39,513 nt of DNA from Pseudomonas sichuanensis (GTDB lineage Bacteria; Pseudomonadota; Gammaproteobacteria; Pseudomonadales; Pseudomonadaceae), in contig NZ_QKVM01000059.1 in assembly GCF_003231305.1 (NCBI RefSeq), positions 1 through 39,513 on the forward strand, read 5' to 3'. The translations under genes were made by a program, and so were the position numbers. The notes below the pieces were generated by a model. It did no database searches and had not been told where the DNA came from. It was given only the letters and a program-made list of their open reading frames with translations. Shown here piece after piece: positions 17,644-27,449 of the stretch. Position 1 is the first letter of the stretch, and each line of letters opens with the position of its first letter.

Positions 17644-18815
17644 CAGCCTTGCCAGCTCCGCAGGCCCCGGGCGATGCGCTGCACCGCCTCTTCCAGGCGC
17701 GGCAGGCTCTGGGTGTAGGCGAAACGCACATGGTGGCCGGCCTGGTGGCGACCAAAGTCCAGGCCCGGGGTGAAGGCCAGGTGCTCGGTTTCGAGGAAGT
17801 GCCGGCAGAAGGCGAAGGCATCGCCACCGAAGGCACTGATGTCGGCATACAGATAGAAGGCGCCCTGGGGCTCGACGGCAATCCCGAAGCCCAGCTCGCG
17901 CAGGGCCGGCAGCAGGTAGTCGCGGCGACGGGCGAACTCGGCACGGCGCTCCTCGAGAATCGCCAGTGTCTGCGGCTCGAAGCACGCCAACGCGGCATGC
18001 TGGGCCATGCTCGGGGCACTGATGTAGAGGTTCTGTGCCAGCTTTTCCAGGTCGGCCACCGCCGACGGCGGCGCCACCAGCCAGCCAAGGCGCCAGCCGG
18101 TCATGCCGAAATATTTGGAAAAGCTGTTCAGGACGAAGGCCTCATCGTCCACTTCCAGCACGCTCGGCGCATCCATGCCATAGGTGAGGCCGTGATAGAT
18201 CTCGTCCACCACCAGGTGGCCATGGCGCTCGCGGGTTGCCCTGGACAGGCCGGCCAACTGGTCACGGTCGAGCACAGTACCGGTCGGGTTGGCCGGCGAG
18301 GCCACCAGCGCGCCGACGGTGTCCTTGTCCCAGTAGCGCTCGACCAGGTCGGCGGTCAGCTGATAGTTCACCTCCGGCCCGACCGGCACCAACTGCGCGC
18401 CGCCTTCGACCAGACGCAGGAAGTGGCGGTTGCACGGGTAACCCGGGTCGGCCAGCAGCCAGTGCTTGCCAGGGTCGACCAGCAGGCTGCTGGCCAGCAG
18501 CAATGCGCCCGAGCCACCCGGGGTGATGAGCACGCGTTCGGGGTCAAGGTCTACGCCGTAGCGCTGGCCATAGAAGCCGGCGATCGCCTCGCGCAACTGC
18601 GGCAGGCCACGGGCGGCGGTGTAGCGGGTATGCCCTGCGGCCAGGGCCGCCTGGCCGGCGGCGACGATCGGCGCGGCGGTGGTGAAGTCCGGCTCGCCGA
18701 TCTCCAGGTGGATCACGTCATGGCCAGCGGCCTGCAGTTCGTTGGCACGGGCCAGCAGGGCCATGACGTGGAAGGGTTCGATGGCGCGACTGCGCGCACT
18801 GTGTGGCTGAGCCAT
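17643..18815 (-). CDS. pyridoxal-phosphate aminotransferase, class I fold
   Basis: A 390-residue fold-type I PLP enzyme of the aspartate/alanine aminotransferase group. The PLP lysine is K234 in NSFSKYFGMTGWRLG; the cofactor-contact Asp is in VVDEIYHGL and the Asn in SPANPTG. The N-terminal EIGEPDF block is typical. Substrate cannot be read from the sequence; close homologues are annotated aspartate or succinyldiaminopimelate-type aminotransferases. I start at 18815 (MAQPHSARSR). The extra in-frame codons to 18920 lack family similarity. It is translationally coupled to sfsA, and the divergent neighbour is dksA. Confidence 0.92.
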   Translation of the reverse strand: MAQPHSARSRAIEPFHVMALLARANELQAAGHDVIHLEIGEPDFTTAAPIVAAGQAALAAGHTRYTAARGLPQLREAIAGFYGQRYGVDLDPERVLITPGGSGALLLASSLLVDPGKHWLLADPGYPCNRHFLRLVEGGAQLVPVGPEVNYQLTADLVERYWDKDTVGALVASPANPTGTVLDRDQLAGLSRATRERHGHLVVDEIYHGLTYGMDAPSVLEVDDEAFVLNSFSKYFGMTGWRLGWLVAPPSAVADLEKLAQNLYISAPSMAQHAALACFEPQTLAILEERRAEFARRRDYLLPALRELGFGIAVEPQGAFYLYADISAFGGDAFAFCRHFLETEHLAFTPGLDFGRHQAGHHVRFAYTQSLPRLEEAVQRIARGLRSWQG

Positions 18816-19027
18816 GGGCCTTCTCTCAATTGGGTCTAAACTGGTGATTCCACCTGTACATACCAGCGAACGTGCCGCCCGCGCCGCTGTCAATAGCAGG
18901 CATAGGGCGGGGTAGCGCACCCCGTATCTATCTGGTAAGTTCGGCGGCTCGCAGTCGCAGGGCCGGCGGTCGCCGGAGATGGAAGTATCCTGCGCATTGG
19001 ATCAGATGAGTGAGAGGCGGTCTATTC

Positions 19028-19474
19028 ATGTCCACCCTAGAAAAGCAAAAAGCCAGTCAAACGCTCTATGGCGTCGAGCCGTACAAGGAAACCAAGGGTG
19101 AAGAATACATGGGTGCCCCTATGCGGGCCCACTTCACCAAGCTCCTGAACGGCTGGAAGAGTGAGCTCATGGCCAGTGTCGACAAAACCATGGACCACAT
19201 GAAGGACGAGGCAGCCAACTTCCCCGATCCAGCCGACCGCGCCAGCCAGGAAGAAGAGTTCGCCCTGGAACTGCGCAATCGCGATCGCGAGCGCAAGCTG
19301 ATCAAGAAAATCGACAAGACCTTGCAACTGATCCAGGACGAAGAATACGGCTGGTGCGAATCCTGCGGCATTGAAATCGGCCTGCGTCGCCTGGAAGCCC
19401 GTCCGACTGCGGACCTGTGCTTCGACTGCAAGGAAATCGCCGAGAAAAAGGAAAAGACGGTCGGCAAAGGCTGA
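19028..19474 (+). CDS. dksA: DksA, RNA polymerase-binding stringent response factor
   Basis: A 148-residue cofactor of (p)ppGpp that enters the RNA polymerase secondary channel, represses rRNA promoters and activates amino-acid biosynthesis genes. A long N-terminal coiled coil has the tip motif D67-P-A-D70-R-A72, the residues that act on the polymerase active site. A C-terminal four-cysteine zinc finger follows, with C110, C113, C131 and C134. The start is the ATG at 19028 with GAGGCGG upstream; a GTG 18 bases earlier is unlikely. All functional residues are present. Two rRNA-type promoters, expected DksA targets, lie at the left end of this window. Confidence 0.97.
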   Translation: MSTLEKQKASQTLYGVEPYKETKGEEYMGAPMRAHFTKLLNGWKSELMASVDKTMDHMKDEAANFPDPADRASQEEEFALELRNRDRERKLIKKIDKTLQLIQDEEYGWCESCGIEIGLRRLEARPTADLCFDCKEIAEKKEKTVGKG

Positions 19475-19490
19475 TCCGAATCCCGAAAAG

Positions 19491-19547
19491 ACGGGGCGTA
19501 TTGGTTGTGGGAGCGGGCTTGCCCCCACATCAGATACGCCCCGTTTT
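19491..19547 (+). terminator. dksA terminator built around a REP-like sequence
   Basis: ACGGGGCGTAT (19491-19501) and ATACGCCCCGT (19534-19544) pair, followed by TTTC. The loop contains GTGGGAGCGGGCTTGCCC, the core of the local REP element, which folds on itself as an inner hairpin. Confidence 0.75.
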
Positions 19548-19570
19548 CATTTATATAGTTCGCACAGCCC

Positions 19571-20458
19571 ATGACCCCAGCCCCCTACATCGGACGCTTC
19601 GCCCCCACGCCCAGCGGTTACCTGCACTTCGGCTCGCTGGTCGCCGCCCTCGCCTCCTGGCTCGACGCCCGCGCCGTCAACGGCCGCTGGCTGTTGCGCA
19701 TGGAGGACACCGACCCGCCACGGGAGATACCCGGTGCCCGCGATGCCATCCTGCAGACCCTTGAACGTTACGGGCTGGAGTCGGATGGCGAGGTGGTTTG
19801 CCAGAGCCAGCGCCACGACGCCTATGCTGCCGTCGTCGACCGGCTGTTCAGCATGGGCCTGGCCTATGCCTGCACCTGCTCGCGCAAGCAATTGGAGGGG
19901 CATCACGGCATCTACCCGGGCTTTTGCCGCAATGCCGGGCATGCCCGCGAAGGCGCGGCGATACGCTTGCGGGTGCCTGAGCTGATCTACCGCTTCGATG
20001 ACCGTGTCCAAGGCCTGTTCGAGCAGCACCTGGGGCGCGAAGTGGGCGATTTCGTCATCCAGCGCCGCGACGGGCTGTACGCCTACCAGCTGGCCGTCGT
20101 GCTGGACGATGCCTGGCAGGGGGTGACCGATGTCGTGCGCGGCGCCGACCTGCTGGACAACACGCCGCGCCAGCTCTACCTGCAGGAGCTGCTGGGCTTC
20201 TCGCAGCCGCGCTACCTGCATATCCCACTGATCGTCCAGCCCGACGGGCACAAGCTGGGCAAGTCGTACCGCTCGCCACCGCTTGATGCAGACCAGGCCA
20301 CGCCGTTGTTGCTGCGGGCATTGCGGGCGCTGGGGCAGCAGACCGATTTGTCGCTGGAGGGCGCCAGCCCGGCCGAAGTACTTAGCGTGGCGCGCCAGCA
20401 GTGGCGGCCGGAAAACATTGCGCGGCAAATGACAGTGCCAGAGGCTGAATTGCGCTGA
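19571..20458 (+). CDS. gluQ: glutamyl-queuosine tRNA(Asp) synthetase
   Basis: A 295-residue shortened glutamyl-tRNA synthetase (GluQRS/YadB) that attaches glutamate to the queuosine base at position 34 of tRNA(Asp) instead of to the tRNA end. The class I signatures are present: HIGH as HFGS (19-22) and KMSKS as KLGKS (228-232). The anticodon-binding C-terminal domain of GltX is missing, as expected. A Cys-rich zinc site is seen in ACTCSRKQLEGHHGIYPGFC. The dksA-gluQ order is conserved in gamma-proteobacteria, although a terminator hairpin lies between them here, so read-through or a separate promoter is needed. Confidence 0.95.
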   Translation: MTPAPYIGRFAPTPSGYLHFGSLVAALASWLDARAVNGRWLLRMEDTDPPREIPGARDAILQTLERYGLESDGEVVCQSQRHDAYAAVVDRLFSMGLAYACTCSRKQLEGHHGIYPGFCRNAGHAREGAAIRLRVPELIYRFDDRVQGLFEQHLGREVGDFVIQRRDGLYAYQLAVVLDDAWQGVTDVVRGADLLDNTPRQLYLQELLGFSQPRYLHIPLIVQPDGHKLGKSYRSPPLDADQATPLLLRALRALGQQTDLSLEGASPAEVLSVARQQWRPENIARQMTVPEAELR

Positions 20459-20467
20459 GGCAGTAGC

Positions 20468-20545
20468 GGCCCTATCGCGGGGCAAGCCCGCTCCCACGGT
20501 GGCGATGTGGTCTGCGTGGGAGCGGGCTTGCCCCGCGATAGGGCC
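20468..20545. repeat. inverted REP pair after gluQ
   Basis: Two 30-base arms (20468-20497 and 20516-20545) are perfect inverted copies around an 18-base loop. Each contains the REP core GTGGGAGCGGGCTTGCCC or its complement and an extended GGCCCTATCGCGG end. It lies 9 bases after the gluQ stop, suggesting a transcript end or 3' stabiliser. Confidence 0.93.
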
Positions 20546-20589
20546 AGCACAAGCGAAACCAAGCTCAAAAGCCCAGTAAATTCAAACCC

Positions 20590-20619
20590 TTGGCTAACCC
20601 TACCGATACCCGCTAGCAT
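20590..20619 (+). promoter_or_regulatory. candidate promoter for cbrXAB
   Basis: TTGGCT and TAGCAT are 18 bases apart, downstream of the REP pair and 62 bases before the small gene cbrX. The match is moderate only. Confidence 0.35.
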
Positions 20620-20681
20620 CGCCTGCGCCATTTGCACCAATAATAAGTCCAAACCCGCAGCGCCCAACCTTCGAGGCCAGC

Positions 20682-20858
20682 ATGTACATCTATCGTTTGG
20701 TCCTGCTTCTGGTCGTGGGGATCTACCTGTTCTCCCCGGCCATCATGGACTGGTGGATCGAGCCGACTGGAGCCTGGTACCGCCCCTACCTGCTCTGGCT
20801 GATCCTCATCGTCGTCACTTTCATCCTGCAGAGCCAACGAGATGCCGATGAGCTTTAG
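20682..20858 (+). CDS. cbrX: CbrX, small membrane protein overlapping cbrA
   Basis: A 58-residue protein with two hydrophobic segments: LVLLLVVGIYLFSPAIM (residues 6-22) and LLWLILIVVTFIL (37-49). They are separated by a tryptophan-rich loop (DWWIEPTGAWYRPY), so it should be a hairpin membrane protein with a short charged tail (QSQRDADEL). Its stop lies inside cbrA, overlapping by 17 bases, which is the arrangement of a translational coupler. From memory, the small ORF upstream of cbrA in P. putida has been named cbrX and linked to cbrA translation. A role in the CbrA membrane complex is possible but not shown. It is below the usual gene-calling length. Confidence 0.8.
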   Translation: MYIYRLVLLLVVGIYLFSPAIMDWWIEPTGAWYRPYLLWLILIVVTFILQSQRDADEL

Positions 20859-23817
20859 CCTGACCCAGATGATCCTGATCAGCGCCGCCTACCTGCTGGT
20901 GCTGTTCGGCGTGGCCTGGATCAGCGAACGCGGGCTGATCCCGCGCTCGGTCATCCGCCACCCGCTGACCTACACCCTGTCGCTGGGCGTCTATGCCAGT
21001 GCCTGGGCCTTCTATGGCTCGGTGGGGCTGGCCTACCAATATGGCTATGGGTTCCTCGCCTGTTACCTGGGGGTGTCCGGCGCGTTCCTGCTGGCGCCGG
21101 TGCTGCTCTACCCGATCCTCAAGATCACCCGCACCTACCAGCTCTCGTCGCTGGCCGACCTGCTGGCGTTCCGTTTCCGCAGCACCTGGGCCGGCGCGCT
21201 GACCACCATCTTCATGCTGATCGGCGTGCTGCCATTGCTGGCCCTGCAGATACAGGCGGTGGCCGACTCCATCAGCATCCTCACCGGTGAGCCGGTCAAG
21301 GCGCGGGTGGCCTTCGCCTTCTGTGCGCTGATCACCCTCTTCACCATTTTCTTCGGCTCGCGCCATATCGCCACCCGCGAGAAGCACGAGGGCCTGGTGT
21401 TCGCCATCGCCTTCGAGTCGGTGATCAAGCTGCTGGCCCTGGGCGGCATCGGCCTTTACGCGTTGTACGGCGTGTTCGGCGGCCCGCACGGGCTGGAAGT
21501 GTGGCTGCTGCAGAACCAGACCGCCCTCGCCGCCCTGCACACGCCGTTGCAGGAGGGCCCGTGGCGTACCCTGCTGCTGGTGTTCTTCGCCTCGGCGATC
21601 GTCATGCCGCACATGTACCACATGGCCTTCACCGAGAACCTCAGCCCGCGCTCGCTGGTCAGCGCCAGCTGGGGCCTGCCGCTGTTCCTGCTGCTGATGA
21701 GCCTGGCCGTGCCGCTGGTGCTGTGGGCCGGCCTGCGCCTGGGCGCCAGCACCAACCCGGAATACTTCACCCTGGGGCTGGGCATCGCCGCCAACAACCA
21801 GGCCCTGGCCTTGCTGGCCTACGTTGGCGGGCTGTCGGCCGCCAGCGGGCTGATCATCGTCACCACCCTGGCGCTGTCGGGCATGGCCCTCAACCACCTG
21901 GTGCTGCCGCTGTACCAGCCACCGGCCGAAGGCAACATCTACCGCTGGCTGAAGTGGACCCGCCGGGCGCTGATCGTCGCCATCATCACCGCCGGCTTCG
22001 TCTTCTACCTGACCCAGAACAACCACCAGAGCCTGGCCAACCTCGGCATCGTCGCCTTCGTCGCCACCCTGCAGTTCCTGCCCGGCGTGCTTTCGGTGCT
22101 GTACTGGCCGACCGCCAACCGCCGCGGCTTCATCGCCGGCCTGCTGGCCGGCATGCTGGTGTGGATGGTGACCATGCTGCTGCCGCTGCTGGGCAACCTG
22201 CAGGGCTTCTATATTCCGCTGCTGGACATGATCTACGTGCTGGACGACACCAGCTGGCACATGGCGGCCATTGCGTCACTGGCGGCCAACGTCCTGCTGT
22301 TCACCCTGATTTCGCTGTTCACCAATGCCAGCAGCGAAGAGGTCAGTGCCGCCGAAGCCTGCGCGGTGGACAACGTGCGCCGCCCGCAACGCCGCGAGCT
22401 GCACGCCGCCTCGCCCCAGGAATTCGCCACCCAGCTGGCCAAGCCACTGGGTGCCAAGGCCGCGCAGAAGGAGGTCGAGCAGGCCCTGCGCGACCTCTAC
22501 CTGCCGTTCGACGAGCGCCGTCCCTACGCCCTGCGTCGCCTGCGCGACCGCATCGAGGCCAACCTCTCCGGCCTGATGGGCCCGAGCGTGGCGCAGGACA
22601 TGGTGGAGACCTTCCTGCCGTACAAGTCCGGCAACGAAAACTACGTCACCGAAGACATCCACTTCATCGAGAGCCGCCTCGAGGACTACCACTCGCGCCT
22701 GACCGGCCTCGCCGCCGAGCTCGACGCCCTGCGCCGCTACCACCGCCAGACCTTGCAGGAACTGCCCATGGGCGTCTGCTCGCTGGCCAAGGACCAGGAG
22801 ATCCTGATGTGGAACAAGGCGATGGAAGAGCTGACTGGCATCGCCGCCAAGCACGTGGTCGGCTCGCGCCTGGTGACCATCGCCGAGCCTTGGCGCGGCC
22901 TGCTGCAGGGCTTCATCAACGTACCCGACGAACACCTGCACAAGCAGCGCCTGGCCCTCGATGGCCAGCCACGCTGGCTCAACCTGCACAAGGCCGCCAT
23001 CGACGAACCGCTGGCACCGGGCAACAGCGGCCTGGTGCTGCTGGTCGAGGACCTCACCGAAACCCAGGCGCTGGAAGACAAGCTGGTGCACTCCGAGCGC
23101 CTGGCCAGCATCGGCCGCCTGGCCGCAGGCGTTGCCCACGAAATCGGCAACCCGATCACCGGCATCGCCTGCCTTGCGCAGAACCTGCGCGAAGAGCGCG
23201 AGGGCGATGGCGAGATCATCGAGCTGTCCAGCCAGATCCTCGAACAGACCAAGCGCGTCTCGCGCATCGTCCAGTCACTGATGAGCTTTGCCCATGCCGG
23301 CGGCAGCCAGCAGAACAGCGAGGAGCCGGTGTGCCTCGCCGAAGTGGCGCAGGACGCCATTGGTCTGCTGGCGCTGAACCGGCGCAATTTCGAAGTCCAG
23401 TTCTTCAACCTCTGCGACCCCGACCACTGGGCCGAGGGCGACCCGCAGCGCCTGGCCCAGGTGCTGATCAACCTGCTGTCCAACGCCCGCGACGCCTCCC
23501 CGGCCGGCAGCGCCGTGCGCGTGCGCAGCGAAGTCAGCGATCACACCGTCGACCTGATCGTCGAGGACGAGGGCAGCGGCATCCCGAAAAGCATCATGGA
23601 CCGCCTGTTCGAACCCTTCTTCACCACCAAGGACCCAGGCGAGGGAACCGGACTGGGGCTCGCTCTGGTCTATTCCATCGTGGAAGAGCATTATGGGCAA
23701 ATCACCATCGACAGCCCGGCCGACATCGAGCGCCAACGTGGTACCCGGATCCGCGTGACCCTGCCCCGGCATGTCGTAGCGACGTCCCCTGTAATTCGAG
23801 ACCGTCGAGAGAATTGA
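20842..23817 (+). CDS. cbrA: CbrA sensor histidine kinase with SSS-transporter domain
   Basis: A 991-residue hybrid. Residues 1 to about 500 are a sodium/solute symporter (SLC5-like) domain with about 13 membrane spans. Next come a STAC-type linker, a PAS domain (about 635-740), a dimerisation/H-box with H766 in AHEIGNPITG, and an HATPase domain with N-box VLINLLSNARDAS, G1 VEDEGSGIP and G2 GEGTGLGLALV. It controls carbon/nitrogen balance with CbrB and, in some strains, histidine transport. The start may be the ATG at 20848 (MSFSLTQM), which has better spacing to a weak GAG site; both overlap cbrX. CbrB begins 4 bases after its stop. Confidence 0.96.
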   Translation: MPMSFSLTQMILISAAYLLVLFGVAWISERGLIPRSVIRHPLTYTLSLGVYASAWAFYGSVGLAYQYGYGFLACYLGVSGAFLLAPVLLYPILKITRTYQLSSLADLLAFRFRSTWAGALTTIFMLIGVLPLLALQIQAVADSISILTGEPVKARVAFAFCALITLFTIFFGSRHIATREKHEGLVFAIAFESVIKLLALGGIGLYALYGVFGGPHGLEVWLLQNQTALAALHTPLQEGPWRTLLLVFFASAIVMPHMYHMAFTENLSPRSLVSASWGLPLFLLLMSLAVPLVLWAGLRLGASTNPEYFTLGLGIAANNQALALLAYVGGLSAASGLIIVTTLALSGMALNHLVLPLYQPPAEGNIYRWLKWTRRALIVAIITAGFVFYLTQNNHQSLANLGIVAFVATLQFLPGVLSVLYWPTANRRGFIAGLLAGMLVWMVTMLLPLLGNLQGFYIPLLDMIYVLDDTSWHMAAIASLAANVLLFTLISLFTNASSEEVSAAEACAVDNVRRPQRRELHAASPQEFATQLAKPLGAKAAQKEVEQALRDLYLPFDERRPYALRRLRDRIEANLSGLMGPSVAQDMVETFLPYKSGNENYVTEDIHFIESRLEDYHSRLTGLAAELDALRRYHRQTLQELPMGVCSLAKDQEILMWNKAMEELTGIAAKHVVGSRLVTIAEPWRGLLQGFINVPDEHLHKQRLALDGQPRWLNLHKAAIDEPLAPGNSGLVLLVEDLTETQALEDKLVHSERLASIGRLAAGVAHEIGNPITGIACLAQNLREEREGDGEIIELSSQILEQTKRVSRIVQSLMSFAHAGGSQQNSEEPVCLAEVAQDAIGLLALNRRNFEVQFFNLCDPDHWAEGDPQRLAQVLINLLSNARDASPAGSAVRVRSEVSDHTVDLIVEDEGSGIPKSIMDRLFEPFFTTKDPGEGTGLGLALVYSIVEEHYGQITIDSPADIERQRGTRIRVTLPRHVVATSPVIRDRREN

Positions 23818-23821
23818 ATCA

Positions 23822-25270
<1,449 letters not shown>

Positions 25271-25285
25271 TACAGCGTCATACCA

Positions 25286-25361
25286 ATCGCGGGGCAAGCC
25301 CGCTCCCACGCTTGACGCCCCATCTGGAGCAGCTGGCGTGGGAGCGGGCTTGCCCCGCGAT
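25286..25361. repeat. inverted REP pair after cbrB
   Basis: Arms 25286-25311 and 25336-25361 are perfect 26-base inverted copies around a 24-base loop. The core is GTGGGAGCGGGCTTGCCC. Sitting 15 bases after cbrB and 19 before the CbrB-site region, it probably insulates crcZ from cbrB transcription. Confidence 0.93.
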
Positions 25362-25405
25362 GCTTTCGAGGGAAGCGCGGTAACAGATCAGTTCCCGCAA
25401 AAATC

Positions 25406-25431
25406 TGTTACCTCTGCCCTTCGGCGTAACA
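25406..25431 (+). promoter_or_regulatory. CbrB binding site upstream of crcZ
   Basis: TGTTAC (25406-25411), exactly 14 bases, then GTAACA (25426-25431): the inverted repeat reported for P. putida CbrB. Further half-sites GTAACA (25380-25385) and GTAACG (25448-25453) flank it. It lies about 100-120 bases before the -24/-12 promoter, a normal enhancer distance. Confidence 0.85.
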
Positions 25432-25527
25432 GCCCACGAGGCGTACGGTAACGAAATTTCTACATTTGCCCGGCACGGATAGCCGCCGAAATGGCCAAAA
25501 CCCCCGGATTCATTGGCTTTTCAAAAG

Positions 25528-25544
25528 TTGGCACGGCATCTGCT
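25528..25544 (+). promoter_or_regulatory. sigma54 promoter of crcZ
   Basis: TTGGCACGGCATCTGCT fits the -24 (TGGCAC) and -12 (TGC) elements with correct spacing. Transcription should start near 25555. Confidence 0.9.
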
Positions 25545-25554
25545 ATATGTCTGG

Positions 25555-25929
25555 TACAAGAACAATAACAAGCACTGCAACTCAGAATAAGAACAAGACG
25601 AAACGGCTCACGCACAATAAAAACAAGACGGCGGAGGCGCAGCTAACTGATTCTTTTGGAGAGGAGCTGTGTTTGGGGCTTGCCCCACGATCAGACAGAG
25701 AACAACAAAAACTGCACTCAAAAGCAGCACCTGAACTGATTGGATCGAAAGATCAGCATCAACTCGGCGACCAAAGCAATCCGTTTGCTCTTCACCCCTG
25801 GTTTAGGGGTCGTTCACAAGCTTCGAGATTTGTGAACAGGGCACTCAACAAAAACAAGAAGCCCAGCAGAAAAACAATAAGAGCACACAACGACTTGGTG
25901 GGGAGCTTCGGCTCCCCATTGTCGTTTCT
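25555..25929 (+). ncRNA. crcZ: CrcZ, Hfq/Crc-sequestering small RNA
   Basis: The RNA of about 375 nt lies between cbrB and pcnB. It titrates Hfq-Crc and so relieves carbon catabolite repression. Six A-rich CA motifs of the AAnAAnAA type are visible at about 25558-25572, 25586-25598, 25616-25628, 25699-25711, 25847-25861 and 25868-25882, all in otherwise unstructured stretches. Between them are hairpins: TGGGGC-TT-GCCCCA (25674-25687), GATC-GAAA-GATC near 25743, and TTCACAA/TTGTGAA around 25812-25836. Location, sigma54 promoter, CbrB site and motif count agree with known CrcZ; exact ends are inferred. An open frame of 197 codons crosses it but is almost certainly not translated. Confidence 0.92.
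25889..25929 (+). terminator. CrcZ terminator hairpin
   Basis: AACGACTTGGTGGGGAGC, a TTCG tetraloop, and GCTCCCCATTGTCGTT pair almost fully, then TTCT. A long, strong stem with a short T-run. Confidence 0.8.
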
Positions 25930-25980
25930 GGGCGTCTGCCACGCCCCTTGGCACGCCGCCTACACCATTCCCCCAGTAAA

Positions 25981-25989
25981 TGCTAGAAT
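25981..25989 (+). promoter_or_regulatory. candidate extended -10 promoter for pcnB
   Basis: TGCTAGAAT is an extended -10 (TGnTATAAT-like), 64 bases before the pcnB ATG and after the CrcZ terminator. No good -35 is seen. The rest of 25930-26052 shows no other signal. Confidence 0.4.
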
Positions 25990-26052
25990 CCCCGCCCATC
26001 ATGCGGCCATTCTCCTATCCTTGGCCGAACATTCCTTCAAACAGTGCATCCC

Positions 26053-27447
26053 ATGCTGAAGAAGCTGTTCCAGTCGTTCCGCCCGCCGGTCCCCGGCCAG
26101 CACCACAGGCGCACCACGCCTGAAGTGATCAACAAGAGCCAGCACTCGCTGCAGCGCAGCCAGTTCAGCCGCCATGCCGTGGGCATCGTCGAGCGCCTGC
26201 AGGCGGCCGGCTACCAGGCCTATCTGGTCGGTGGCTGCGTACGCGACCTGATGCTGGGCATCACGCCCAAGGACTTCGACGTCGCCACCAGCGCCACCCC
26301 CGAACAGGTGCGCGCCGAGTTCCGCAACGCCCGCATCATTGGCCGGCGCTTCAAGCTGGTCCACGTGCATTTCGGCCGCGAGATCATCGAAGTCGCCACC
26401 TTCCGCGCCCCGCACTCGGACGAGGACCAGGCCGACAGCCACCGTTCCTCGCACAATGCCAGCGGCCGCATCCTGCGCGACAACGTGTACGGCACCCTTG
26501 AGGAAGACGCGCAGCGCCGCGACTTCACCATCAACGCCCTGTACTACGACCCGGTCAACGAGCGCGTGCTCGATTACGCCAACGGCGTGCACGATGTGCG
26601 CAACCGCCTGCTGCGCCTGATCGGCGACCCGACGCACCGCTACCAGGAAGACCCGGTGCGCATGCTGCGCGCCGTGCGCTTCGCCGCCAAGCTGAACTTC
26701 GGCATCGAAAAGCACACCGTGCAACCGATCCGCCAGCTGGCCAAGCTGCTGCGCGAGATCCCGCCAGCGCGTTTGTTCGAAGAAACCCTCAAGCTGTTCC
26801 TCAACGGCCAGGGCGCGTTGGCCTTCGAGATGCTGGTCGACCTGGAGTTGTTCGAGCCGCTGTTCCCTGCCAGTGCCCATGCCCTGGAAGAGCGCCCGAC
26901 CTACACCCACACGCTGATCAGCCAGGCCCTGGCCAACACCGACCTGCGCGTCAAGCAGGGCAAGCCGGTCACGCCTGCGTTCCTCTTCGCCGCCCTGCTC
27001 TGGCCAGCCCTGCCAGGCCGCGCGCTGCACCTGCAGAGCCAAGGCGTACCGCCGATCCCGGCCATGAATGGCGCGGCCCACGACCTGATTGCAGAGCAGT
27101 GCCAACGCATTGCCATCCCCAAGCGTTTCACCCTGCCGATCCGCGAGATCTGGGACATGCAGGAGCGCCTGCCACGGCGCAGCGGCAAACGCGCCGACAT
27201 GCTGCTGGACAACCCGCGTTTCCGCGCCGGCTACGACTTCCTGCTGCTGCGTGAAAGCGCAGGCGAGGAAACCGATGGCCTGGGCCAGTGGTGGACCGAC
27301 TACCAGGACGCCAATGACAGCCAGCGCCGCGACATGATTCGCGAACTGGGCAGCCGCGACGACGGTGCCAGCACCGGCGCCGGCCCGCGCAAGCGCAAGC
27401 GCAGCCCCAGCAAACGCAAGCGCGACGACGACCAGGCGTGGGACTGA
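26053..27447 (+). CDS. pcnB: poly(A) polymerase I
   Basis: A 464-residue enzyme that adds 3' poly(A) tails to RNA and so targets it for decay. The nucleotidyltransferase core is LVGGCVRDLMLGITPKDFDV, with the metal aspartates D74 and D76 in KDFD, followed by RRDFTINALYYD and the RNA-binding neck and body. The C-terminal tail is strongly basic (KRKRSPSKRKRDDD), as in E. coli PcnB. I choose the ATG at 26053 (MLKKLFQSF); a GTG 9 bases earlier would add three residues. Because PcnB can influence sRNA turnover, its position after crcZ is notable, though the synteny may be accidental. folK starts 3 bases after its stop. Confidence 0.95.
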   Translation: MLKKLFQSFRPPVPGQHHRRTTPEVINKSQHSLQRSQFSRHAVGIVERLQAAGYQAYLVGGCVRDLMLGITPKDFDVATSATPEQVRAEFRNARIIGRRFKLVHVHFGREIIEVATFRAPHSDEDQADSHRSSHNASGRILRDNVYGTLEEDAQRRDFTINALYYDPVNERVLDYANGVHDVRNRLLRLIGDPTHRYQEDPVRMLRAVRFAAKLNFGIEKHTVQPIRQLAKLLREIPPARLFEETLKLFLNGQGALAFEMLVDLELFEPLFPASAHALEERPTYTHTLISQALANTDLRVKQGKPVTPAFLFAALLWPALPGRALHLQSQGVPPIPAMNGAAHDLIAEQCQRIAIPKRFTLPIREIWDMQERLPRRSGKRADMLLDNPRFRAGYDFLLLRESAGEETDGLGQWWTDYQDANDSQRRDMIRELGSRDDGASTGAGPRKRKRSPSKRKRDDDQAWD

Positions 27448-27449
27448 GC

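Noticed and set aside
20821..22260. 479-codon minus-strand frame opposite cbrA
   Set aside because: Gln/Gly/His-rich repeat-like translation is the typical mirror of transmembrane codons in high-GC DNA.
25466..26059. 197-codon frame crossing the crcZ promoter, CrcZ and the pcnB start
   Set aside because: It crosses a sigma54 promoter and the sRNA terminator, starts without a ribosome site and has Asn/Lys-rich sequence produced by the A-rich CA motifs.
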